In this document: piece by piece, positions 37,018 to 49,700 of the stretch
Layout: each line of letters begins with the position of its first letter
Position numbering within the stretch: the stretch's first letter is position 1
Origin: Cucumis sativus
Taxonomy: Eukaryota; Streptophyta; Magnoliopsida; Cucurbitales; Cucurbitaceae
Reading direction: 5' to 3'
NCBI RefSeq assembly: GCF_000004075.3
Contig: NC_026660.2
Coordinates: 29,329,498-29,393,497, forward strand
Length of the DNA: 64,000 nt
The notes under the pieces: model-generated
The model's input: the letters and a program-made list of their open reading frames with translations, nothing else
Told to the model about the DNA's origin: nothing
Database searches by the model: none
Program-made: the position numbers and the translations under genes

Positions 37018-37278
37018 TTCAAATTCAGCCAGATTCAAGATCCCCTCAAACAATTGAGTGGAGCATGGTAATATCATTTGTCCATTTTGTCCAGAATGTA
37101 TTTCATCTTCATATTGATTCAGTAGTTCTTGAAAGGTGATGGAGGATAAGAACTTTAATGAAATGACAAAGCGTTTTTGTTTTTGTTGTTGATCTCCAAC
37201 GTAAATCACAAAATGTCCTCTCTTCGATCTCCACATCTTATTGAGCCACAAGTGATGCATTTTTTTAAAGATCTTCAT
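37018..37278 (-). CDS. SAUR-family auxin-responsive protein
   Basis: Small auxin-up RNA protein; SAURs promote cell expansion by inhibiting PP2C.D phosphatases and so activating plasma-membrane proton pumps. The frame is single-exon, as usual. From MKIFKKMHHLW it gives about 87 residues, in the normal SAUR range. The core signature is clear: KRGHFVIYVGDQQQKQKRFV, then ISLKFLSSITFQELLNQYED, then MILPCSTQLFEGIL. The usual glycine-phenylalanine-histidine segment is replaced by IHSGQNGQ, so it is a divergent member. The frame remains open upstream to 37365, but that part is not family-like and 37278 is a better start. The ORF closes with TGA or TAA just at 37015-37017. Confidence 0.85.
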
Positions 37279-38150
37279 TTGTACGAAATTAATCTGGCGA
37301 TGGGAATTGAAAATTATGAAGGCCAAGAAGTGACTTTTATAGAAGAGTTTGAACTCAATATCCACGTAGGAATGAGAATTACTTTTCCTCTTCCGATTTA
37401 GACTTTGAAATGATTTTTGGATTTTTTTTATCCTAATTACATTTGAAAATGGGCCTTATTTATTTTTGTTAATAATAATTAGAATCGTTGTTTTTAATTT
37501 ATATATGGCTCATTTTGTATAATTAAGATTTAGATTATTCTTAAATACGTAATATTAATTAATTTAAAATGATTAGAAAGGAAATATAAACTTAATTTTT
37601 CAATTAGGATGAAAATATAGATACTTAATTAATTGTAATTTATTTAATATTTTTTTAAAAAATGTGAATCCGAAACCTTAAATTCTTAATTTTTTTAAGA
37701 AGTAATAAAATGTTGAGTGGTAAAGTTGTAATGTTTTAAGAATTTAATAGAGTTTATGAAACCAACAAATATGTGGTTAGTGAATAAATGGAAAATTTAA
37801 GAATTTAATATTTATTCTAATCAAACTATTTTATGTTTGTTTATTAGTTATGTTTATTTATCGAGTGAGTTAGGGAAAAAGGCCAAAATCTTAGGAGAGA
37901 GTATTTTCGATAGAAATTGATCAAATACATTTTCGATTAGTCCTCGAAACCTGGTTTCTGTTTGTTTCTCGGGAAAATGAAATCTCAAACTCTTGATCCG
38001 TATTTTGTTTTATACTCTTGAGGTAGATTAGACATTGAAACTGTTGAACACAGCTTTTAAAATCCAAGAAAACCAACCGAGAAATTTATTTATTAGACTC
38101 AATAATCTTCCATCATAACAAATTTCTAAGAATCAGGTCCAAGGAATAAT
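37279..38150. other. Intergenic, very AT-rich, no gene seen
   Basis: Between the SAUR and the next gene. Probably SAUR promoter and the 3' flank of the next gene. Confidence 0.55.
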
Positions 38151-38788
38151 TTATCCTACACTACACTTTCTGGAATTTCTCCGACTTCTAATCATCTTCA
38201 AGATCACACCAATCACAATCGGAATGCAGATTCGTCCCGATATAATTTCATGTTCACCGGCGTTCTTCGTTTTGGAATCATCTACGCGGCGGCCAGCAGA
38301 ATTAGCCGACACACTCTTTTTCTCCTCGGTCGGAAAGTACAACCACGTCTTGTCGGCCGGCTTTAGTCCAATGAGCCGTCCAAGCGATACGCTAGGGTCT
38401 TGAAAGAAGGAGGCCGTCGACTGTCAAAAACCAAATGTAAGTAAGAAAGAAAGAAGAGTTGGGTTAAATTGAGAAAAATGAAATAGAGAGAGAAAAGTAA
38501 ACCAGAGTGTCGAGTTCAGAGGAAGAGAGAGAGGAGAAACTGAATGAAGGAATGAGCAAATTAGGGGAAGGTTGGGCAGATGGTAATGTGTGTGTTCCTG
38601 AATCAGCCATTAATCGAAGTGTGGAGTTCATGACCTGAAGTCCAAGCGGCCAACCATTGAGAAGATCTTGATGATCCTACAAAAGAATTTTAATAATTAG
38701 AGTTCAAAGAAAAAAGGTGGGGAAGCGTTACGTTAATTAGTTAAAAGAGAGTGAAGAGGGAAAGGAGGCTCACAGATTGGTTAAACAT
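38151..38788 (-). CDS. Uncharacterised plant protein, At3g17950-like family, 3 exons
   Basis: A 152-residue protein from exons 38788-38774, 38676-38503 and 38420-38151 on the minus strand, all in phase 0. The second exon begins with DLLNGWPLGLQVMNSTLRLM, matching the family's WPLGLQ start. Further on, SFSSLSSSELDT joined to LSTASFFQDPSVSLGRLIGL is the hallmark (family: SSSDLDTESTGSFFxDxSxTLGSLIG). A C-terminal segment ICIPIVIGVILKMI followed by basic residues (RSRRNSRK) could be a short membrane anchor. The usual C-terminal part of the family is not clear here, so this is a divergent or shortened member. A TA-rich TATA-like element lies about 70-85 bases upstream. Function of the family is unknown. 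Confidence 0.75.
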
Positions 38789-41700
38789 GGAGGTTTTGGA
38801 ATGAATCGTTTGGTGAGAACAGATGAGATATTATTGCATGAAATGTGATAGTATTTATATATATATATATATTGAATGTGAAAATCACGAGGGGGGGATG
38901 TAGATATCAATGATGAGATTGGACAAACAAAGGAGGGGTTAGGAACTTTAGAAGACCCATTTGGTTTTTGTTTGGAATACAAAATTGGGTGAGTTTCTAC
39001 TTTCTATTGCGTCCAAAAAGCTACAAACAATTCAAAATAGTAATTGGACCTTAATAAGTAGTTCCTTTATTTATGATTCTCTCTTCTCTTTTCTAAACTG
39101 AAAATTCAGCTTCCAAATTAACCAAAATATATTAGTGTGATATATGATATTATCAGATATATCCAAGAAAATTAGGTTTTTAATTTAAGCAAAAAGGTTG
39201 CTACAACCACCTTTCTATGTGTGAAGAGATCGAAGGTAAGGGATATTATGGGGTAAAGAATTGAAAATGGAAGGGGCGGGGGCAGGTGAAGAGTGTACGT
39301 AAAAAGATGCAAATATGGATATGTACAACAACCAATTGGTCATGGGGTGCTCAATACTCCTCTTAGGCACACCTTTGTCAATGCTGTTTAATATGAAGAT
39401 AACATTTTGGGTCTGTTTTTGTCGGAAGGTCCACCCCTAACAATCACTTCTTCTTCTTCCTCTTCTTCTTTTCAATTTTATTAAAATGGTCTTTTACATA
39501 TTTGAACGATCTCAAAAATGATTCTTTGATATATCATTTCAATGCGAGTGGATTATTGAGTATATTTGCAGTTATCAAGGTTAACTCATGATTTTTTGTG
39601 ATAAAAAAGAGGATGCTTAGTTTTTTTCTTTTCTTTTTGGATATTTGATAGTTTTGGTATTCTTTACATTGATACCTTTTACTTATTATTGATTTTGAGG
39701 ATGATTATGGATGAATAGTTTGTTGTTTTAGAAGAGTTTAGGTTCACTAAAAACCAAGGTATTAAACCAGTTGACCATTTTTTCACCTAGTCGTTCGTAC
39801 TGTTAATTACGTGATTAATAAGATTAGTGTTTATTGGGTGGATGTGGCTTTATTTGTATTTCCAATTCTTTAGCAGATTTTTTTTTCTCTTTCATATTTT
39901 TGTGTGTATGGATTTTTTAGCAGATTTGAGTTAATTTTCTTCTTAACATAACACCAATAAATAAATTGTGAGAAAGTAAATATATATATATATATATATA
40001 TTATTATGAAACGATCTTTCATTTCTAGTCTTTTTTTTACAATTATTTTTATAATGACACTTAAATTATATATATTGAAGAAACCCCTAATGGTAGCACA
40101 AATGTGAAATGAGAAGATAAAGACAATGTTTAAGAGATCCATGAAGTAAAAGAGGGACTGCATACGAACAAGAAATTAAGACAAAGAAACCAATAATGTT
40201 ACTTCCATCTATTGTAATGGCATGGAGGTAACGTTTTCACCAATACATGTCGAGAGCTAAGAGATTTTAAATTTAAATCTTTCAGTTGTGTATTCAAGAA
40301 ATGGTAGTATTCAAAAAGGTAAATAATTGGTGTTATAAAATATGAAAAAGCATAGATAGAATATATGAATTGATTCACCGACTTCACTAGACTTGGACCG
40401 ATTGATTACAAACCTTCCCTTTTTTCTTTTCCTAAACAATAATAATAAATCAACATAGCATTAACTATCTTTGCTTTCTTTCAATAGAGGCTGCAAGAGA
40501 AGGGGTTTTCTGTCATCGCATTTATTGTGGCCCAAATTTATATTGAAACTTAAACTTAGCATTGACCCGAACCTCCACTCTCCACTCTCCAACCTTTATA
40601 TCTTCGTATTTGTATTGAAAAAAGTAATACTCAATCAAAACTTGGTATTTGTACCTTTAATTTGAAAGTTGTATATTATAAATAGACCTCTAATACATAA
40701 TAAAACATCCTTTCCATCAGTAGTTTTTGAACCATTAATAATAACTCTGAAGACTTGAAAAGGTTTAGAACATGAGAAACTATGAGTTATGGAAACATTT
40801 TCAATCTATATTCTATTCTAAAGATTTTCATCCATTTTAGATAAGCGATAAGAGTTGCTTTGAAGGCCACTAAAAAGTTAAGAGTTTAGAAGAGCCTTTG
40901 GCAGAGGTGTAGTGGTAGCAATACAAAATCATAAGAAACAATGGATGAAAGAGTTATTACCAATCTATTTCTCTTGTGAACATTGCCATGCCACAATGGC
41001 CCAACACATTTTCCTTTTCCTACATATGGTTGAGGTAGCACTTTTTTCTTTCTTTAAAAAAGAATTACTTAATATTGCCATCATTTTCATTAAAGTGATG
41101 TATAAATGTCCACATCTAATTTGCTTGAAGCATAGGGTGAAAGACTTCCTTCTAAATGATTGCCACATGAATCACTTTCAGATTGCCAAACACTCCCCCT
41201 AATTAAATGGTTTAATTCATACATTATGCACTACTACAGAACATGATCAGGTACTTATGCTCTAAAAAGTACTCAATATGTATTAAATTTGATTTCTTGT
41301 TATATCTGCTTTGTCTTTAATTGGGCCACTTATTTTCATTCCAGACGTGAGTTGGGCCTTTTATCCATCGGTTGTGCTTCTCTAATGACAAACTTTCATA
41401 TCTAAACCAACGTTTTCTAAACAATTTTACCCATGACTAATCCTACAAATCATTCTTCAGTACTTGATTCAAAAACTTGCAAGATTTATATATACTCATG
41501 ATGTTTATGTTTTCTCCGTCAATAAAAAAGTTTATGTTGACATATATGTTTTGACTAATCCATTCACTTCTGTTTGTTTGGTATTTTGAATAAATTAATC
41601 TTGTAACTTGAGTAGGCAGTGGTAGTAATTATTACACAAAAGTGAATAAATTAAAGAAAATTGAGAAGATAGAGTTTGGAGAGATTTTAATGGAGATTGA

Positions 41701-44700
41701 AACGTATGGATTTGATGTTGAACTAATGAGTTGTGTCGGCAACACACACCTGAAGAAACTCCACACAACAATCTATCATTATTGTCTCTTCAATTCCACG
41801 CCATGTCCCCAATTATATAATATATATACATACACATTACGATCATCCACGAACACTTCTCCAACATTTTAATTATTATATGCTGCTGAAATTTATGTTT
41901 TTACTTTATTGTTTCTGAATCCCCATCTTCATTTCTTTTTGTACTGACTTAAATGTTGTGTTCATGTCATTATATTTGTTCTGGGTCCGAATTTTTTCAG
42001 CAAATAAAAATAAATGTCTATCCCTCTTTGTTTGAATCCTCTAGAATTTGTAATATTTTATCAAAATATAGTTAAGATGACATTGGGTATCAAATGAAAG
42101 AAAAAGAAAACCGGCCTTAAGTGACTCTTTTATTGCTTACCTAAAATGGATGAAACTTGAGTGTTCATAGCCTTGCATGTTTGACCCAAGCTATCTATCT
42201 AGGTTAGGTATATACTTTATAAGACATCACATTAAATATCATTCAACTATTAACATTGTGACATCAATCGGCCAATAATATGTCGTAACACGCATGGAAC
42301 CTCCAAACATTGCAATTAGTGATTTTGAATTTTGTGTTTTAACTATTTCATTTTATAGGACCGTAGTAGTTGAGTTTGTAGTGACAAAATAACTATTGTT
42401 ATTTCATGTTGATTTACATGATATTGTATGTTACTCAATCGATAGTGAGTAGTTAAAGTCCGTTTGGGTTGATTTTTTAAGTATCTATCGACATTTTCTT
42501 TATATTTATGAGTAGTTATATAAACAATTAGAAAATTTATCGAAACATGTTCTTAGCGATGGTGTTGATAATCACCCGGTAATTAATTTCAACCGATTAC
42601 ATAAATGTTAGATGTAATTTTCTTTTTTTTTTTGTAAAGAAAGGTTAAACATCTGATATAATTTCAACGTTGGTAATAAGTTTCAATCACTACCCTACTT
42701 TTTGATTCATACAATCAGTTGAACCAAAATAATGCAAGCAAAGATTAGTATAGAAATAATATAATGCATGTGAGGAGGTTAAAAAAATGATGAAGTTTTT
42801 AGGTTGTAGATAATAATGGTTAATGGAATTGAATTGGGTAACATCCATAAGTAAGTAATGTCGTATCACCTTGAATGTATTCTAGTTTTTTTCTTCCTTT
42901 TTCTTTATAATAAATGGATTAGATATTTGGTAACTAGAAACGTTAAAAAGTGAAATTGTTTAATTTTGAGGAGTAAATAATAAAGTTGGATGAATTGCAT
43001 TAGGTAACATCCATAAATTGACAATATGGTACTACGTTGAATGAATGAATGAAGTATATGTATACATTTTTCTTAGATCTTTATGAAGTTGTAAATTGTA
43101 ATAGATGCATTTAGTATGGAAATAAATATAAATTGATGTGTGTGAATAATGTTATTGGAATTTATTTAAGAAAGTAGCATGTGACAGTAGAATAATACGC
43201 CACTTATTTCTACCGGAAATTGAAGACTATATATGATATAATATACTATATAATATAGTTATAGACTTTAATGTATTTCTTTTTTGACTGCATGATATTG
43301 TTTCATTAATTGATATTTTTCACATCCACAAGAGAAAAGCCCCACAAAAGCCAAAGCAAACTGCTTGTTTCGTTTTCATACCCTATTTTTGTCTAAACTT
43401 TAAAAAAGAATGGGAAAAAAAGTGAGTCAAATATCCGCCATTCACGCCCAACACTCTCAATCAATCACAGCCACCCATTTCTATTTTCTCTCTTACTTTA
43501 TGAAATTGTTAGCCATATAATTATATAATAAATATGAAATAAATCAGCCAAAATAAAGTAAGGGCATGCTTGTTATTTTTATAAATTTTTATGCTTTGTA
43601 TTATTATTTTTTTAAACAAAATATGAATGTGGTTTGTGGGTAGTAGTTAACTTGATTCTAAGAAAAGAAATCAATTCCAAGAATAAACAAAGACGTGGAA
43701 AACTTATAAATGTAATCAAATGTATATATTTGAGTCATTTTAGTGTTATTTTATTAAGCTAGTTGTCCCACTCCCACATTTAATCATTTAGAACGATTAA
43801 GCATCACTTGACATAAAAGTACTATATTTTATCAAAATAAATGAAAACAACGTTTAAAAACTTATAATTTTGGTAAGCAAAAATACAGATTTACCAAATG
43901 ATTGTCTTAGATAATGGACCATCTCCATAGAAAACCAAATCAAGAAAAATAGTAAAGTTGCAAAATTATAGACAAACAGTTAATATAAAGATGCAAAATT
44001 AATTTCCAAAACAGGGTTGAGATATTTGTGACATGTATATATATATATATATGGGATTTGTCCACGCACACTAATTTCAAGAACCCTAATCATTAAAACT
44101 AGTGCATAAGGTTTAATGAGTTGAAAGAAAAAGCAAACAAAAGATATCAAAAGAGAAAATATTTTGCATACATATTCTCTCCCATCAATTATCAAATATG
44201 ATAATATATATATTCCAATCCCCACAATATCCCTAAAGAAAAAGAAATTATTTATAAAAAAAAAAAAGTGCAATTCTGGTTGTTCCCATTTCTTCTCCCC
44301 CACTGCCTATAATGGACCACCACCGTAACTGTCCGGCGGACCCATTGAATTAATTATCACTCACCCTCCCCATCATCTTCTCCAATTAGCCCAAGGAAAT
44401 TTTATACCGATCAACGACTTTGGATAAATGGTAAGGTTTTAGATGCGGGAGGAATGGAATTGCCAAAATGCATGAAAGGATCTATGTATTCATGTTATGG
44501 TCATAGCCACAAATTAAATGGAAGACAAGAAAAAAAATGATCTGTCATTATTTGTTAGCATTCCTTTGAGTATATATCAAACAGCTTGGTTGAAAGAGAC
44601 GAAAATGGAGTCACGGATATGGTGCGGTGGTGCGTCCCCTTATCTCAACTAATTTATGGTATACGCTTTGGAGTAGGTATTTCTTAAGGAGCAATATGGA

Positions 44701-45660
44701 CCACCAAACCCCTCCATATCAAATTTCTTGCATACTTTGTAATTTTGGACATATGCATTCATTGCATCATATGACTCAATAACTCTTCCCAAAGTATCGG
44801 TTTCTAGGGACACCTTTCCCTACTTACTACCAATATTTCCTTTTCATTTGTCTACATTTATAGATTAGAAGATATATTAAGCTTTTCTATATATAAAGAA
44901 TTGGAAGATTAAAAACATATTAAAATTATACCATTTTGGTTTCTTTTTCTTCCATTTTAGTTATTATACTCTAATAAATCTCAAATTTCAGTCCGTTTGT
45001 TTTCACAAAATTAAATTAGTTAAATAATATTAGTAATAATTTTTATTAAAAGAAATATAACATGTGAATTCATGTTTTCATATATTCTAAAGTAAAAATG
45101 TTAATAAATAAATTTAAACAGTAATATTAAGTTTAAGAGATTTTTGAAATAATAGAATTACTCTATGTGTCCAATAATAGAGATAGGAACACATGATAAA
45201 ACAAGGAATAAATGCATCTCAATTATCGATTAGTTATGGTTACAATAAACTATCATCTAGCGTAAGAATCAAGGAAACATAAACAAGAAGCTATAATAAT
45301 ACTATAACAATGTACATTTATTTTATTGCAATAACCCATTGATATAATGGAAAACAAAAACATTTGTATATCATTTTATATATCATATTGTTCCAGACCC
45401 CAAAAACATAAAAGATAAACAAGTTACCACTTAACCCACACGAATATATATATAAAAGTAAAAAGCAGACACTAAAAATATATAATTTAATCTTTGGTGG
45501 ACTGCGGATTTTGGTTTTGTGAAGAAAAAGCAGAATTAAATATGAGGTGAATTAAGCAAACGTAAAACTAGGAGAGAAGGAGATATATAGTTCGCATGCA
45601 CAACTAAATTAAATATATCGTTTTTTTTCTTTCTTAATCTAGAAGTGGAATAACGAACAT
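38789..45660. other. Long intergenic region, no gene supported
   Basis: Almost 7 kb of AT-rich DNA with TA microsatellites (about 39979-40001 and 44036-44052) and many short chance frames. The frame pair at about 40912-41202 lacks any family signature. No RNA gene was recognised. Confidence 0.5.
39979..40001. repeat. (TA)n microsatellite
   Basis: About 11 TA units are visible directly. Confidence 0.95.
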
Positions 45661-46569
45661 TTATGGCACGAACTCATCGGGTTCCTCCTGAAATTCTGCT
45701 TCATCATTTTGATTCTGATACCTTCCCATGGAATTACCGTACTGGTATGAGTTCCCGTTGTTGTTGTTGTTGTTTCCAAAATAGCCCCTGGATGATCTGC
45801 TGTAATGGTGTGGCTCCCTGTTGAGGTCATAATAATACTTTCCATTCTCCATGAATCTCGTGTCGCTCATTCCTTGTCGTACCACATTATTCCCATTGTC
45901 ATTGTTGTTGTTATCGTTGCGGTCTCCGTTGTTGCTGTAGAAGTTATCGTATTTTCCCTGGTCGTACAGAGGAGTTGTAGTGTAATCGTCTCGGGAAAGG
46001 CGGGCATTTGGGAAGCTTTGTCGTCCGTTGTCGTAAAGATCCTTGTTGTAGTAAAACGAGTTCTTGTATGGCTTCGAGCCGCTATTTTCAAAAGTTTGGA
46101 AATTGTTGTTGTTGTTGTCCTCGTCGTAGTTGTAGTACTCTTCTGACTCAGATTTGTAATTAGAAACAACGTCATTTTTGAATTTGTTGTTGTCGTCGTC
46201 GTCGTTGTAGGTGGTGGTAGTGGTAAAAGAGCGGCCATTTTCGCGGCCGTTTTGAGAGAAGAATTTGCTGTTGGAATTAGGGGGGAGCTGACCGGATTCG
46301 TGACCGTATAGACCATAGCCGTTGTCTTGGGTTTGAGGGATGAAGTTTGGCTGTTGATTATTTTGTGAGGAAGTGGTGGTTTTTTCTGGATTTGTTAAAG
46401 GATCAACTTTCTCATCGTTGGTGATTTGGGTTTCTTTGGCATCAAAGTTGTTGTCAACATTGTTGTTGGGTATTTTGCTGAAGAAGTACTTGCTTTCTCT
46501 TGCATGAATTTGAAGGAAGAAAAGAGTGAGAATGAGAATAGAAGTGAATAATGTGGGTGAGGAAGCCAT
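45661..46569 (-). CDS. E6: Protein E6-like secreted Asn/Tyr-rich protein
   Basis: A 302-residue protein resembling cotton-fibre E6 and its relatives, which are secreted proteins of unknown biochemistry linked to growing or wall-forming cells. The first 25 residues (MASSPTLFTSILILTLFFLQ then IHA) are a classic signal peptide, followed by RESKYFFSKIP, the family's start of the mature chain. The family repeats are visible as YGLYGHESGQLPP, the RQGMSDTRFMENGKYYYDLN block near the C-terminus, and a long region rich in Asn, Asp, Tyr and Ser with poly-Asn tracts encoded by GTT/GTC runs on the plus strand. It ends EFQEEPDEFVP. The start at 46569 is chosen because the signal peptide begins there; the upstream in-frame extension reads through the leader. 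A TATA box lies about 145 bases upstream. Frames on the other strand here are shadows of the repeats. Confidence 0.9.
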   Translation of the reverse strand: MASSPTLFTSILILTLFFLQIHARESKYFFSKIPNNNVDNNFDAKETQITNDEKVDPLTNPEKTTTSSQNNQQPNFIPQTQDNGYGLYGHESGQLPPNSNSKFFSQNGRENGRSFTTTTTYNDDDDNNKFKNDVVSNYKSESEEYYNYDEDNNNNNFQTFENSGSKPYKNSFYYNKDLYDNGRQSFPNARLSRDDYTTTPLYDQGKYDNFYSNNGDRNDNNNNDNGNNVVRQGMSDTRFMENGKYYYDLNREPHHYSRSSRGYFGNNNNNNGNSYQYGNSMGRYQNQNDEAEFQEEPDEFVP

Positions 46570-46709
46570 GAATGGGTTGGGTTGAAAGAAGAAGGTAAGG
46601 AGAAGGTAAGAGAGGGGATAAAAGGGTATATTGTGTGTGAGTGTTGTTTGAACTGTGTGTTGTGTTGTTGTGTGTATAGTGAAGGAGAGTTGGGATAGGT
46701 AACATTTTA

Positions 46710-46716
46710 TTTTATA
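46710..46716 (-). promoter_or_regulatory. TATA box of the E6-like gene
   Basis: The minus strand reads CCTATAAAATAAAA about 145 bases before the ATG at 46569. The intervening leader is rich in CA and AC. Confidence 0.75.
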
Positions 46717-49700
46717 GGCCCCTTTTGCTTCTCTACTCATTAGGTACAAGTGGGTTGGGGGAAATTTTGATGTTGGTGGACCCTACTCTTTACAACTACT
46801 TGAAAAAGTCGTTGTTTTAATTACCATAATTTCCATTATCTTTTCGCTTAATTTATGTGATCATTTGTATTTGTTTTAAGTCATATATTTCAATCTTTAC
46901 TAAGTTTATAAATGAATAAAAAAAAATTTAATTCATAATTAATATTGATTTTTAAAAATATAATATGTGCAAACTTTTATCATTGTGAAATCCGTCTTAG
47001 TTATTTAGGCGTTTTAAAGAAAGAACTACGTACATGCTACTTATACGACACGAGGAAGAAGTAGTTGTGTGTTTTGGCTAGGCAACACACATTAATTTGG
47101 ATTAGTCAGCAAGTTACGTGTTGGATTAAAGTTAAGCATGATTAGAAAAAATAATAAACCTACACATGGATGATCAATTTAAATATTATTAATTTGATTT
47201 AAGATTAATATAAATAAGTTTTGCAAGCTCAAATGAAAGATTGCAAACAAGTGTTAAGCTTAAGTTCGGTAAAAAAAAATGGTTTGAGAGAGAAGAGGAA
47301 ATTGTAAAATCATGTGATAATAATGTTCACAAACATTATTCAAAACAACTACATTTCTTTTTTAAACAGCTGGAATTTTTTTTAATAGTTATATATTTAG
47401 TATTGGATGGTAATTAGGTAAGTAAATTTTTTATATTTGAAAAGACAATTGTAGAAGACGAGAGGTTAAAAGCAAGCATAGTTTAATACATTAGATCAAA
47501 ATAGGGTAGAAAGAGAAAAAAAGAATAATAATCATTAAAAGTTTTAATTGTGGAGAGTGAAAAACCAAAGGTAGAGTGTGGAGGTAAGTTTTAATTTTGT
47601 TATTTGTAAGGGTGCAAATGAAGTAATGCATACTTTGAAAGCTAACCGGAATTTGTGAGTGGGCAATGTAATTATTGTTGATTATGAACTGAAAATTTGT
47701 GATTATTCGTTGATTAATTAATAAGGAAAGATGGATTCATCCTTTATGAATGGATGTATCTAATTGAGTGTGTTATATGCCTTTTGAAATCAAATTAAAG
47801 TTTAGATTAAATTGAATATGCACAAATGTTGAGACACTAATGAATTATTATTATGAATAAACAATAAGTTTATACATATTTGGATATAAGAAAGATGGAA
47901 GGGAAATTAATTATTAGGCCGTGCGGTGATTCCTCTTTTGCTATCCTTGGAAGCAAACACCAAATGAATAATTAAAAGGATGGAAGGGGTAGAACTTTAC
48001 ACTTTTGTCTCTCTATTTTTATGTAATATTTTAAATGAATATGGGGAAATTTTTATGCAAAGAAAAAGAAAAAGAAAAAGGAAATTGAATTTGGTTTTTC
48101 AAGAGGTGGATAGATGGGAAAGAAATAAAGTGGGATTTAGGTGTAGCAATTGATGTTGGGGTGTTGAAAAATGTTGGAAGCTAAATAATAATAATAATAG
48201 AGTTGTGCAATAAAGCTTTTATTTTTATTTGCTACAACTAAACCAATACCAAATCCTACCTCTATTTAACTGCACCTAAAAGTGAGGTGTTCAGGGTGGT
48301 AGTTTAATTTTTGACCAATTCTAACCATCATCAAACCAAAGAAAAGATCTTCCTTCATTAATAAAATATCAAATATTTAATTTTCTATATGTTTAATAAA
48401 TACAATTACTGTTTCAATAAATTGAAAAGATATCATATTATCACTTTGGTTAACTCAAGAGAGAAATACAAAACAAAATCTCACACACTTATGTAATATT
48501 TTGCCTCTCAGTATTTAAGTTAATCTCACACAACATTTATTTGGAGTCTAGTTGAAGACTTTGCATTATTGATAAGAGTGATATTATCTTTTGAGTAATA
48601 TGCTTTATCAATTGACTTGGTCACACGACCCTTAAGGACTTTCATTCTCTTTTTGGATGGATGAACATGATGGGTCTAGTGGGTTAGAGCAATAAGTCAT
48701 CATATCATTTAATTTTTCACATTATATATGGGTTGGTTCAAACCCAATTGTGTCCCTCTGTACTGTATAAAAGAAAATTTACATTAGGATACTAAAAAAT
48801 TAGAATAAAATGTCCAATATTACAAGCTATTGAGGAGTAGTATAAGTTGAAAATAGGAAGAAATATGGATGGATGGATGATTATATGTGTGTATATGATA
48901 TAGAAGAAGATTGAAAAGGGGAATGTGTGGTAGATTAAGAAGTAGGATTTGGGAAGAGAGAAAAGGAGTAATGATATGTGGGGGTTGTTGTGGGACAAAC
49001 AAAATAATGGCATTTAGTGAAAGGATCATGTGGGCTTTAATTTCAGAAGAGACCAAAAAGGGATGGCGTTGGCTAAGGCTAAGGATGCACCCCTTGCCCT
49101 TGGCTTGGCCTTATCAAACAGCTCAGTGTGCAGAAGGGTCCCACTCCCACGCCCCCTCCACCTTCTCAGGCGCGACCTCCGTTTTGTATTATACCCTAAA
49201 CCCAATCTCCCGCTCCCCACCACCTAATCTTTTGACCTTTCCACCTTCACCCACATTCATCCCCTATTTTCTCTACACACACTTTCAATATTCATCCATT
49301 CATTATTTCCCTCCCAATCTTTTCTCTTTTCTCATTTCTCCACTTTTTTTTTTCTATTTTTAACTTGTAAAATATTACTCCAAACCATACCTCTCTATTT
49401 AATTTCTAAATTAATTTTAAAAAGCTTACTGAGAGTGACCTCATGACATTTGGAAAAAAAAAAGAGAAAGGAATATGTTCTTATAATTAACTACACTCCC
49501 AATATTTTCAAAACTAATATCAACACAGAATTGAAGTGTTCCAAAGGGAAAAAGCTGGGGAGTAAGTTAAGTAAAGGAAAGTTCCACAGGCTTTGGACTA
49601 CTGAGTCAATACTTGGTAATTGCTAAAGAAAAAATAATGGTAAAGAAGAGAAAATGAAACTAAAAATAAAAGTGAAAGTAAAAGAAAAAAAAAAGGTTTA

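Noticed and set aside
40912-41202. Overlapping frames on both strands (about 65-96 residues)
   Set aside because: No signature, no leader or splice context; probably decayed repeat or chance.
45805-46316. Open frames rich in Val/Ile (plus) and Thr (minus) overlapping the E6-like gene
   Set aside because: They are other-frame readings of the GTT/GTC repeats that encode poly-Asn in the real gene.
48911-49363. 150-residue plus-strand frame
   Set aside because: It changes character along its length, ends in poly-pyrimidine-derived residues and matches no family.
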